64,000 bases of DNA from Ruminococcus sp. (lineage in GTDB: Bacteria; Bacillota; Clostridia; Oscillospirales; Ruminococcaceae): positions 62,001 through 126,000 of the forward strand of contig NZ_JAEFAJ010000002.1 in NCBI RefSeq assembly GCF_016287535.1. Direction: 5' to 3'. The notes beneath the pieces were generated by a model. The model saw nothing but the letters and a program-made list of their open reading frames with translations. It ran no database searches and was not told the origin of the DNA. A program made the translations under genes and the position numbers. Shown here in pieces: positions 8,995-17,753 of the stretch (positions are counted from its first letter, which is position 1; each line of letters starts with the position of its first letter).

Positions 8995-9978
8995 TTATTT
9001 TACTATCCTGCACAGATTTGCCTCGCCTGAGCTGAGATACTTTATTTCCCCGTAGGGAAGCCTTATGATAAGGTTTGCGTTGTCGTCGATACCGAGAGCT
9101 TCACCGATGAGCTTTTCCGTGCCGACAACTGCGGTTATCATATTGCCTGTAAGAAGCTCGCGTTCCCTGTATGACCGGAGGAAGCTTCTGTCTGATATCT
9201 TGCCGAGATAGACCTCAAGGCGGTTCAGTATACCTGCGCAGAGCCTGTTCCTGTCAAGTCTGACGCCTGTTTCGTCCTCTATTGAGGTCGCTGTCTTTTT
9301 GAGCTCCTCGTCGAAGAGGTCGCCGATGCTGTGAACATTTATGCCTATACCTATAGTCGCACAGTCAAGTACACGCATTTCCAGTCCGAGGGAAGCCTCT
9401 GTAAGTATACCGCATATCTTTTTGCCGTTCATATACAGGTCGTTGACCCATTTTATCATTACCTTGCTGCCGCACAGTTCCTCTATTGCCTCAGCGGCTG
9501 CACAGGCTGTAGCGGCGGTTATCATGGGGGCAAACTGAAGATTGAAATTCGGGCGGACAAGAACGCTGAGATACAGTCCCACTCCCGGTGGGGAGACAAA
9601 ATGTCTGCCGATACGACCCCTTCCTGCGGTCTGACGGTCTGCCACAGCGGTGGTGCCGTGGGGAGCTTTTTCGGTCTCAAGCTCACGAACCACGTTGTTT
9701 GTGGAATCCACCTCATCAAAGACCTTTATATTCCTGCCTACCTCCTTTGTAGTAAGGAGCGGTGAGATAAGGTCAGCCGAAAGCTTGTTATTGTCTTCGT
9801 TCAGTTTATAGCCCTTTGAAGTTATGGAACTAATTGAAAACCCCTCTGATTCAAGCACCTTTACGGCTTTCCACACAGCGTTGCGGCTCACGCCGAGCTT
9901 TTCCGCGAGAGCAGCTCCCGATATGTAGTCGCCGCCTGCGCCTGCGAGAGTGGCGAGCAGTTCGGATCTTACATTCAT
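8995..9978 (-). CDS. birA: Biotin--[acetyl-CoA-carboxylase] ligase / biotin operon repressor
   Basis: HTH GAALAEKLGVSRNAVWKAVKVLESEGF; GRGRIGRHFVSPPGVGLYLSVLVRP; KWVNDLYMNGKKICGIL. Confidence 0.95.
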   Translation of the reverse strand: MNVRSELLATLAGAGGDYISGAALAEKLGVSRNAVWKAVKVLESEGFSISSITSKGYKLNEDNNKLSADLISPLLTTKEVGRNIKVFDEVDSTNNVVRELETEKAPHGTTAVADRQTAGRGRIGRHFVSPPGVGLYLSVLVRPNFNLQFAPMITAATACAAAEAIEELCGSKVMIKWVNDLYMNGKKICGILTEASLGLEMRVLDCATIGIGINVHSIGDLFDEELKKTATSIEDETGVRLDRNRLCAGILNRLEVYLGKISDRSFLRSYRERELLTGNMITAVVGTEKLIGEALGIDDNANLIIRLPYGEIKYLSSGEANLCRIVK

Positions 9979-10093
9979 GGTAAAATGTTCCTTTCGGTAA
10001 TATTGATAACATTGTACCACAAAAAGATAAAAATTTCAAGATAAAAAGTATAAAAAAGCAGCTTAAAGTGTGAATTTTTTTGCTGATACGCAA

Positions 10094-10118
10094 AAAAGGA
10101 CGGTTTTCCCGTCCTTTC
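10094..10118. terminator. Hairpin terminator AAAGGACGGTTTTCCCGTCCTTT
   Basis: Perfect inverted repeat with flanking A/T tracts. Confidence 0.65.
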
Positions 10119-10148
10119 TGGTGTATAATATTTGGGTATATAAATACT

Positions 10149-10322
10149 TTGGTGGGTTACTGTGTATACAGCGTTCGCAATTGCTTATTATACCACAAAT
10201 GCAAATTCAGTCAAGGTCAAGACGAGCGCCATAAATGGCGGTCTTGACAGAATTTGTATCTGTAGTTTGGGGAAATTACGCAAACGCCCCGCAGTTACCG
10301 ACAGCCAAAAAGCTATTTACTC
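10149..10322. repeat. Dispersed intergenic repeat, copy 2, with about 80-nt palindromic insertion
   Basis: Flanks match 3310-3402; insertion CAAATTCAGTCAAGGTCAAGAC...GTCTTGACAGAATTTG is an inverted repeat. Confidence 0.8.
10187..10214 (-). promoter_or_regulatory. Sigma-A type promoter inside repeat copy 2, facing birA
   Basis: TTGACT-16 bp-TATAAT on minus strand. Confidence 0.65.
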
Positions 10323-10807
10323 TGATATTTACCGCGGCACTGCTCCTGTACCTCATATGAGCACAGCTGCACAGCCGCAATGACCACTGCCATAGTCACG
10401 GGAGCGATACAGGGCAGTATCCGGCGTATGTACATATCGCTCACAGGAGAAAGGGTGTACTTGTCCGTCCAGCCTGCTGAATCGGCGTGAGCGGCGAGAC
10501 GGTGCAGCATAGTCAGGCACAGGACAAGCCCTGAGGCTGACAGTATTATCGAAAGTATATTTACCTTTTTTTTCCGGAAGAGGCATAAAAAAGCTCCGGA
10601 AGTCATCAAAACGGCGGATATAACAAGGAACACGCCTGTTTTTGAGAGGCTTTCCCCGTAGCTACCGCGGTTGTATACAAGTCCTGCGCCGCTGAGAGCC
10701 GTCATAGCGCATGAGAACCACAGGCTGAGTGCCAGCATTGTAGCCTTTGCAGCGGTCATAATGCGGGAACGCTTTGCAGGAAGATATTTCTTTTTTTTAC
10801 GGTCCAT
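10313..10807 (-). CDS. Hypothetical membrane protein
   Basis: MDRKKKKYLPAKRSR followed by several hydrophobic segments. Confidence 0.6.
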   Translation of the reverse strand: MDRKKKKYLPAKRSRIMTAAKATMLALSLWFSCAMTALSGAGLVYNRGSYGESLSKTGVFLVISAVLMTSGAFLCLFRKKKVNILSIILSASGLVLCLTMLHRLAAHADSAGWTDKYTLSPVSDMYIRRILPCIAPVTMAVVIAAVQLCSYEVQEQCRGKYQSK

Positions 10808-10916
10808 ATTTACTCCATAAGTACATTCCGGCTGTGTGGATTTCACATTTATATTATCACAAAGCCGGAGCATAATAATTATGTTCCTCCGGGAACATGA
10901 AAGGATAAAAAACAAA

Positions 10917-12140
10917 ATGATGTTGAAAAGAAAAATAATTAGATCAGCTGCAGCCTTATTATCTGCTGCAATGCTCGGATTATTCGGAACAGCAGGATAT
11001 TATTCGCTGCGGCTGCCGTCGGCTGTCACTGCCGAAACGGGAAAAGCCTTTAAAATAGCGGAATATCCCGAACTGAGATGTATGACTGCCTTTGACGGGG
11101 CAGTTCCTGCGGCGGGGAGCTGTTCAGGCACCGAGCAGGTAACTCTATCGCTTTTTGGCGTCATACCGGTGAAAAATGTGGAAGTCCGCCGGGCAGAAGC
11201 GCCGGTGTATGCAGTCGGCGGCAGACCTTTCGGTATAAAGCTCCTTATGGAAGGAGTAATGGTCACAGGTCTGGGCGATGTTGAGGACGAAAACGGTGAT
11301 ATGAGCTGTCCTGCGGAAAAAGCCGGGATACGAACAGGCGATGTGATACGTCTTGCGGACGGCGAGGTCCTTACCTCAAATGACGCTTTGCAGGCGGCAA
11401 TAGCTGCGTCCGGCGGAAAAGCGGTTGAGCTCTCCGTGGAACGCGACGGTGATATTTTTCCCGTGTCGCTCCAGCCTGTATTCTCGCGCAGGAGCGGAAG
11501 CTGGAAAGGCGGAATGTGGGTCCGTGACAGTATCGCAGGCATAGGTACGATGTCATTTTTTGACAAGGAAAGCGGCTGCTTTGCAGGTCTCGGACACCCT
11601 GTATGTGACTCTGACACCGGGGGTATAGTTCCTGTTCACAGCGGGGAAGCCGTACCTGTTGAGATAACCGATGTCCGGCGCGGCGCGGAAGGTATCCCCG
11701 GTGAGCTGCGTGGCAGCTTTGCCGCAGGTGAGAGCTTCGGCGTACTTGACAGCAACAGGAACAGCGGTATCTATGGTAAGCTCACTCCGGAGGCGCTCGC
11801 AGAGCTTTCTGCGGACTGTGAAGAGTTCACTATGGCGTACAGTCAGGATATAAAAGAGGGTCCGGCTGAGATATACGCCACGATATCCGGTGAAAAGCCT
11901 GAAAAGTACACCGCGGAGATAGAGCGTGTCGATTACGGCAGCTCCGGGTCAAAGAATATGGTGATACGCATAACTGACAAAAGGCTTCTTGAAGCCGCAG
12001 GCGGCATAGTTCAGGGCATGAGCGGAAGTCCTGTCATACAGGACGGCAGGCTTGCCGGAGCTGTGACCCATGTATTTGTATCCGATCCCTCACGCGGATA
12101 CGGTATATTCGCCGAAAATATGGCGGAATATCTGCAGTAG
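10917..12140 (+). CDS. spoIVB: SpoIVB-like S55 family serine peptidase with PDZ domain
   Basis: PDZ (AGIRTGDVIRLADGEVLTS), GLGHPVCDSDTG, GIVQGMSGSPVIQDGRLAGAVTHVFVSDPSRGYGIFAE. Confidence 0.92.
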   Translation: MMLKRKIIRSAAALLSAAMLGLFGTAGYYSLRLPSAVTAETGKAFKIAEYPELRCMTAFDGAVPAAGSCSGTEQVTLSLFGVIPVKNVEVRRAEAPVYAVGGRPFGIKLLMEGVMVTGLGDVEDENGDMSCPAEKAGIRTGDVIRLADGEVLTSNDALQAAIAASGGKAVELSVERDGDIFPVSLQPVFSRRSGSWKGGMWVRDSIAGIGTMSFFDKESGCFAGLGHPVCDSDTGGIVPVHSGEAVPVEITDVRRGAEGIPGELRGSFAAGESFGVLDSNRNSGIYGKLTPEALAELSADCEEFTMAYSQDIKEGPAEIYATISGEKPEKYTAEIERVDYGSSGSKNMVIRITDKRLLEAAGGIVQGMSGSPVIQDGRLAGAVTHVFVSDPSRGYGIFAENMAEYLQ

Positions 12141-12154
12141 GCAAAAATAAAAGC

Positions 12155-12177
12155 GGGCGTTACTTATCGTAACGCCC
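12155..12177. terminator. Bidirectional-looking terminator GGGCGTTACTTATCGTAACGCCC
   Basis: Perfect inverted repeat between convergent spoIVB and HPr genes. Confidence 0.75.
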
Positions 12178-12198
12178 CAAAATATAGTCGTCGTTAAA

Positions 12199-12471
12199 TT
12201 ATCTGTTCTCCTCGCTGAAACCGCTGTCAACAAGCTCGATGAGTGCGTCAACTGCAGCCTTTTCATCAGCGCCGTCAGCGATGACCTTAACATTTGTACC
12301 GCCAACGATACCGAGTGAAAGGATACCGAGTAAGCTCTTAGCGTTTACTCTGCGCTCTTCCTTCTCGATCCAGATTGATGACTTGAACTCGTTTGCTTTC
12401 TGAATAAAGAAAGTAGCGGGTCTTGCGTGAAGTCCAACCTGATTCTTTACCATTACTTCTCTAACAAACAT
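12199..12471 (-). CDS. HPr phosphocarrier protein
   Basis: GLHARPATFFIQKANEF (His15 present), NAKSLLGILSLGI (Ser46 region). Confidence 0.92.
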   Translation of the reverse strand: MFVREVMVKNQVGLHARPATFFIQKANEFKSSIWIEKEERRVNAKSLLGILSLGIVGGTNVKVIADGADEKAAVDALIELVDSGFSEENR

Positions 12472-12842
12472 AAACAACTCTCCTATTCTCTGTGGTTACA
12501 GCCCCTCTCATTTTTTTGCAGGACTGTGTTGTCGTTTGCAATTGTTTTACTTGCTGATTTTATTATACATTCTATTTTTTCCTTCGTCAACGGATTTTTG
12601 CGATTATGCTTCTTCTTTTCTCTAAATTCTACATTTAGATTAAATGTGAACGAATTTTTATCAACTTGCTTGTTTATTATCACTACAAAAAAATGTTGAT
12701 TCTAATTGTTGAAAATGCATATTATTCAACGTAAGATTATGTTGAATTCTTCTAAAGGGAAAATGTTTTTTTGTGTATACAGCCAGTTAATATGTGGAAC
12801 AGCAATAAATGTTAAACTTAAACCCAAAAGCGCAAAAAACGC

Positions 12843-13541
12843 TCAGTCATTATTTAATTTATATTTAGCTAAAAGATCAGGACGCCTTTCCTCGGTGATT
12901 TTAAGGCTCTGTTCATGTCTCCATGCCTCTATATTCTTGTGATGACCCGTGAGAAGAACAGGCGGAACGGCTTCTCCCTCCCATACCTCTGGTCGTGTAT
13001 ACTGGGGATATTCGAGGAGTCCGCTGTATATGCTCTCGTCTGTGAAGCACACCTCGTCTGAGAGGACTCCCTCACACATACGGGCGACTGTATCGGCGAC
13101 TACCATTGCGGGAAGCTCGCCGCCTGTGAGTACATAATCGCCTATGGAAAGCTCCTCGTCAACTATTTTGTCGATGACGCGCTGATCCACGCCTTCGTAG
13201 TGACCGCATACAATAAGGATATTGTCCAGCTTTGAAAGCTCTATGGCGCGTTTCTGGTCGAAGATCCTGCCTTTTGGAGACATATATATAGTATGCGGCT
13301 TTGTGCCGAGCTCCTCGCATACCGCCATATAGCAGTTGTATATCGGCTCACACTGCATCACCATGCCCATGCCGCCGCCGTAGGGCGTATCATCGACTCT
13401 GCGGTGCTTGTCGTGAGTATACTCTCTTATCTGACGGCAGTGAAGGCTTATTTTCCCTGCTTTCCGCGCTCTGCCGACTATGCTTTCTCCGAGTACAGCC
13501 TCGCACATTTCGGGAAACAGTGTGGCGATCTCAATATGCAT
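12843..13541 (-). CDS. trmD: tRNA (guanine-N1)-methyltransferase
   Basis: MHIEIATLFPEMCEAVLGESIVGRA, DDTPYGGGMGMVM, VLTGGELPAMVVAD. Confidence 0.97.
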   Translation of the reverse strand: MHIEIATLFPEMCEAVLGESIVGRARKAGKISLHCRQIREYTHDKHRRVDDTPYGGGMGMVMQCEPIYNCYMAVCEELGTKPHTIYMSPKGRIFDQKRAIELSKLDNILIVCGHYEGVDQRVIDKIVDEELSIGDYVLTGGELPAMVVADTVARMCEGVLSDEVCFTDESIYSGLLEYPQYTRPEVWEGEAVPPVLLTGHHKNIEAWRHEQSLKITEERRPDLLAKYKLNND

Positions 13542-13595
13542 AATTTTCTCCTTTATAGTTCGGGAACACACTCAATGGCAGTTCCTGCATTGCTG

Positions 13596-14315
13596 TCATG
13601 TAAGCTGTACGCTTTCGGCAATAGCTAATACCTCATTCCAGTCTGTTACGCTCATGGACAGGATATAGCGGTGACGCTTGTCCATTTCGGGGTAGATATT
13701 TATAAAAGCAGTCTGTCCCTCCGGAGTGTCATGAGTTATGAGGAAACCGCGGAATCCCACGCCGTCAACAGGGTAGAAGCTTACCTTGTTGGATTCTCCC
13801 GCTATCATATCGTTTTTGCAGCTCATTATCCTGTAAGCTGTCTTTGCGTTTTTTCTGCTGCGAAGGTCAAAGTCGTCCATAGTCAGCATTGATGCAAGGC
13901 GGACGAATTCATATTTGTTTTCGGGAGTGGTCTTCTGTATTTTTCTGCAGTAGCGGTCCAGATCTTCGGGATCTATGCCCGTCATGTCGAGAAAGTCATA
14001 ATTCTCGCCGAGAGTGTCCACGCAGACCGAAACAAAGAGATTCTCGTCCTTGCTGCCCCACATTACAGCGTCCTTTTCGTCGGTGCGGACGGGCTCCATG
14101 CCCTTCCACGCGGTTATACGCACACCAAGTGAGGAGTAGAGGTCGTAGCCGTCGGACAGCTCCGGCAGCTCCTTAGGGACATCGTACCATATACTTCCGG
14201 TCTCGTCAAATTCGTGCTTTGTCTTGTAGTAGTAGGGAAGTCCGGGGAAGAAGTACGCGCATACTCCGATAGCGGCGATGATTAGAAAAAACAGTACGCC
14301 TAAGATCTTTTTCAT
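13596..14315 (-). CDS. Membrane-anchored hypothetical protein, FFPGLPxYxKxKHxxD family
   Basis: N-terminal TM then YFFPGLPYYYKTKHEFD; paralogous to 16109-16861. Confidence 0.65.
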   Translation of the reverse strand: MKKILGVLFFLIIAAIGVCAYFFPGLPYYYKTKHEFDETGSIWYDVPKELPELSDGYDLYSSLGVRITAWKGMEPVRTDEKDAVMWGSKDENLFVSVCVDTLGENYDFLDMTGIDPEDLDRYCRKIQKTTPENKYEFVRLASMLTMDDFDLRSRKNAKTAYRIMSCKNDMIAGESNKVSFYPVDGVGFRGFLITHDTPEGQTAFINIYPEMDKRHRYILSMSVTDWNEVLAIAESVQLT

Positions 14316-14364
14316 GATAAATGCCTCCTTTTTGGCTGTGTTGAGCCGTTTTTCTTTTGTTCTT

Positions 14365-15588
14365 TTATTTTTCTGTTTCTTTTTTATGCATAAGGTGTAT
14401 GCCGATGTGTCCGATGCCGAGTATTACTGCCGCTGCGATAAGAAAGACATTGCAGTCGTAAACTCCCAGCAGGAACGCGGCAAATACCGGCAGGGAAGCT
14501 CCTGCCAGCGGAAATCCGCAGTAATCCGAGTACATATCCGCAAGTGTGCGGCTGCTTCGGAAATACTTTATCCAGTACAGCTCGTAAATTATCATAAGTA
14601 CAAGTGCAAGTATTATGTAGCCCAGCCGCGGTGAGAATGAAAAGCGGTCAAGCCGGCGGTCGGTGAGCAGAAGTGCGCTAACAAGCACTTCGCCTGTACG
14701 TTCAAGAGCAAGGAGCACCTTGTTTTCACGTTTTGCGGATTCCTTATAGCCTTCGGGTTGTCTTTTGCTCCATATGATATTGGGTATGAAGAGCATGAGC
14801 AGGAATACCATGCCCACGACCGATATGCCCCATTCCGGGAGCTGTCCCCAGCCGCGGTAATACTTTGTCGGGAGCAGAGTATAGCTTATATATTCGCCGT
14901 AATGCTTTTTGAGCGCTCCTGCCATTATGTCCGCTGACATATCCAAATGGTATGTGCCGTAGATACCCATTATCTCAGGCTGACCGGCATTGTCATACTC
15001 GCGGATAAAGTTTGATATCATATAAGGCTCACGCAAAGCCAAAAATTCGGAAGGATCGGCACTGTACGCCGTTTTTGCCTGCTCGATGTTTTCAAGAGCT
15101 ATGCGCTGGTTCTCCGAATGAGTCAGATCGCCTGAGTTCATTTCCGAAATATATTCAAGATATCTTGCGCCCGTGGTCTTGTACTGGTGACCGATATCGG
15201 TGCCGTGAAAAACGGTTTCCGGGAAATCGCGCTTTATAGCGAGGAAAAACTCCTTATAATCAGGGGTGTCGCTTGCCGTGCCCTGAATCTCTTCAAGCAT
15301 ACTGTCAAGCAGCTCATCATTATCGGACTGCATCCATATATTGAGGAATTCTCCGTCATAGTAGGGAAGCTCCAGAAAAAGGTGGCGCATACCCTTGTTT
15401 TCGTAGCAGTCCTTCCAGTATTCGAGCTCCATATCGTAGTATCGCTTCACACCGTGCTCTTCGCCGATCAGTATTATATCAGCGTTTTTGTTCCTGTAGT
15501 GAGGCGGGAAAAACAGCACAGACCAGACTGCGAGTCCTGCGAACAGCACTGCCAGTACAGTGAGGGATATTATATTGTTTTTCTTCAT
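14365..15588 (-). CDS. TraB/TIKI- or EreA/ChaN-like domain protein with C-terminal TM segments
   Basis: DIILIGEEHGVKRYYDMELEYWKDCYENKGMRHLFLELPYYDGEF; C-terminal hydrophobic helices. Confidence 0.55.
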   Translation of the reverse strand: MKKNNIISLTVLAVLFAGLAVWSVLFFPPHYRNKNADIILIGEEHGVKRYYDMELEYWKDCYENKGMRHLFLELPYYDGEFLNIWMQSDNDELLDSMLEEIQGTASDTPDYKEFFLAIKRDFPETVFHGTDIGHQYKTTGARYLEYISEMNSGDLTHSENQRIALENIEQAKTAYSADPSEFLALREPYMISNFIREYDNAGQPEIMGIYGTYHLDMSADIMAGALKKHYGEYISYTLLPTKYYRGWGQLPEWGISVVGMVFLLMLFIPNIIWSKRQPEGYKESAKRENKVLLALERTGEVLVSALLLTDRRLDRFSFSPRLGYIILALVLMIIYELYWIKYFRSSRTLADMYSDYCGFPLAGASLPVFAAFLLGVYDCNVFLIAAAVILGIGHIGIHLMHKKETEK

Positions 15589-15591
15589 ATA

Positions 15592-16095
15592 TCAGTCGAA
15601 AAGTCCGTCGAGTGGGCGGATAGTCATTACATTCCCGTCGGTATCGGTGGATACCACAACATCTGCGATAGCCGGGACAAGGTACTCCTTGTCAACGCCC
15701 TTGATGACGTAGACATCGTTTGCGCCGGTCTGCATTACGTCGGCGATAGTGCCGTATACCTCCGAGGTGTCCGCGTCCCTGACCTCCATACCGATAAGGT
15801 CCTGTATGAAATAGGTGTCCTCGTCAAGTTCAAGGTCGTCGCGGTGCATATACAGCACCTTGTTGCGGAGCTTTTCCGCATCCTCAGGAGTGTCCACGCC
15901 CTCTATCTTGGCAATGACAGTATTCTTGAACACCCGTGAGCGCTCAATGAACACTTCCTTGTGATCTTTTCCTATGAACAGCCTGTCGAACTCCGCAAGG
16001 AGCTCAGGGCTGTCGGTGTAGGGCATTATCTTCACCTCGCCCCGTATGCCGTGGGTGGTGACTATCTTGCCCGCTTCGAGATATTCTTTTTTCAT
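15592..16095 (-). CDS. rimM: 16S rRNA processing protein RimM
   Basis: AGKIVTTHGIRGEVKI...; PRC-barrel LIGMEVRDADTSEVYGTI; DVYVIKG. Confidence 0.95.
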   Translation of the reverse strand: MKKEYLEAGKIVTTHGIRGEVKIMPYTDSPELLAEFDRLFIGKDHKEVFIERSRVFKNTVIAKIEGVDTPEDAEKLRNKVLYMHRDDLELDEDTYFIQDLIGMEVRDADTSEVYGTIADVMQTGANDVYVIKGVDKEYLVPAIADVVVSTDTDGNVMTIRPLDGLFD

Positions 16096-16108
16096 AGCTT
16101 ATCCTTTG

Positions 16109-16861
16109 TTATTCAAGCTCTATGGAGCTGATTATCTGCTTTGCGGTCGTTTCGTCGGCACATTTGACCGTCACGACGATCAGATCCTCGCTGTCATTCG
16201 GGATCACTGTATAAGTCCATATCCCGCCGTCATATCCGTAGCCTGTGACCTGTCCGATATAGGCTTTAAAGCCCTCGCCTGAGGTCTTCCACGAATTCTC
16301 AATATTCGGCGAATTCTCCTTGATCTCAGCAAGCTCCTCAAAAACGTCAAGGTCAGTGCCGCGGAGCTTTAAGCAGTCCTTAGCCGTAAAGCCGTCTCTT
16401 GCGAGCCAGATAATGAGCATATTCAGCCATTTTCCGGGGGGATCCGATCCTGTTTTGCTGAAAAAGTGTCTGTACTCCTCCACGCTGTGGTCATATCCCT
16501 CCCACGGGTCGTATTCAGCGTCTTCGCTGTAAAGGATATCGTAATAGCTCTGGTCGAACCTGATAGCAATTATCATCGACTTTTCATCTGCGGCGCGGTA
16601 GGACGACGGCTCAAAGCCGGAAATTGCCGAATGAGCCTCCCAGTCGGACGGAGCGCTGAACGTCACTCCCCTGATGGTATGAGTCACGTAATCCGCCGGT
16701 ATTTCCACTCTTGGGAACTCAGGCACACGGCTGTCTATGTTGTCGTATTTGTGCTTTACCTTTAAATAAGTGGGAAGTCCGGGAAAGAATATGAATATTA
16801 CCAGTGCGGCGGCGAGCAGAGATCCGAGAACAGCTCCGCCGATAATGAGTGGTTTTTTCAT
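16109..16861 (-). CDS. Membrane-anchored hypothetical protein, FFPGLPxYxKxKHxxD family
   Basis: IFIFFPGLPTYLKVKHKYDNID after a TM; paralogous to 13596-14315. Confidence 0.65.
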   Translation of the reverse strand: MKKPLIIGGAVLGSLLAAALVIFIFFPGLPTYLKVKHKYDNIDSRVPEFPRVEIPADYVTHTIRGVTFSAPSDWEAHSAISGFEPSSYRAADEKSMIIAIRFDQSYYDILYSEDAEYDPWEGYDHSVEEYRHFFSKTGSDPPGKWLNMLIIWLARDGFTAKDCLKLRGTDLDVFEELAEIKENSPNIENSWKTSGEGFKAYIGQVTGYGYDGGIWTYTVIPNDSEDLIVVTVKCADETTAKQIISSIELE

Positions 16862-16917
16862 TTTATCTCCTGTGATCGTTTAATATTATCAGGGCGTATA
16901 ATATCCGCCCCGTATAT

Positions 16918-17523
16918 TCAGTGTGTCAGTCTGCGCTTGCAGTAAGAACGTTTGCCGCACTTAGGGCAGGTGAGCTTTCTCTTTGTGATAGTATGAATGC
17001 CGAAAACATAGCTCTTTGCAGACGGTACGAAGCGTGTTCCACACTGTCTGCACTCATAGGTGCCTGCGCTGAGATCCGCCATGCAGGCAACAGCGATACC
17101 GCCTGCCATAACGATCACGGCTATTGCGATAAGCAGAATCCTCTGCCATGTTTCCATTTTCAATGTGCCTGCCACTAATATGATCGTAACGCTTGCAAGT
17201 ACTGCGATAGCGGCTGAAACAGCCGAAATGATTATTTTTCTGATGCTTTCTTCTTTTTCACGCATGATATCCATAATATTTTCCTCCGCTTTCTTCTTGT
17301 AGTCCTCGTCGGGGATACGCTCGCCCGTGAGGAGCTCGTTTACATTGATACCTAACTTTTCACAGAGGGGCAGCATAAGGGACACCTCCGGCATACCCTT
17401 GCCTGTTTCCCATTTGGAAACTGTCTTATCGCTGATAAGGAGTTCTTCAGCAAGCTGTTTCTGTGTAAGTCCTTTTTCTTTTCTCATCTGAGAGATGAAT
17501 TTACCGATCTTTACCTGATCCAT
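16918..17523 (-). CDS. XRE-family regulator with TM segments and C-terminal zinc ribbon
   Basis: KIGKFISQMRKEKGLTQKQLAEELLISDKTVSKWETGKGMPEVSLM; CRQCGTRF...CPKCGKRSYCKRRL. Confidence 0.85.
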   Translation of the reverse strand: MDQVKIGKFISQMRKEKGLTQKQLAEELLISDKTVSKWETGKGMPEVSLMLPLCEKLGINVNELLTGERIPDEDYKKKAEENIMDIMREKEESIRKIIISAVSAAIAVLASVTIILVAGTLKMETWQRILLIAIAVIVMAGGIAVACMADLSAGTYECRQCGTRFVPSAKSYVFGIHTITKRKLTCPKCGKRSYCKRRLTH

Positions 17524-17645
17524 TCATGTTTCCTCCTTTCTGAGAAAAGTGTATCATGCTGCGCAGGAAATGTACACCCACGGGGTGTAGAATTATGATG
17601 AAAAGCGGAGTCTACGCATCGTAGAGTGCGGAATATCGCAAAAAG

Positions 17646-17739
17646 TTGAGAGTTTAGAGTTGAGAGTTGAAAAAGCTGCTCTTGACAGCGGAGGGTATCA
17701 AAAACTCTCAACTCTCCACTTTCAACTCTCAACTGAGCA
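17646..17739. repeat. Inverted heptad arrays: GTTGAGA-type x4, 31-bp spacer, ACTCTCA-type x4
   Basis: GTTGAGAGTTTAGAGTTGAGAGTTGAAA ... ACTCTCAACTCTCCACTTTCAACTCTCA. Confidence 0.9.
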
Positions 17740-17753
17740 GCCGAAGGCTTCGC

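Noticed and set aside
12705-12760. GTTGAAAATGCATATTATTCAACGTAAGATTATGTTGAATTC small palindromes as another heptad element
   Set aside because: No consistent 7-bp phase; AT-rich upstream region only.
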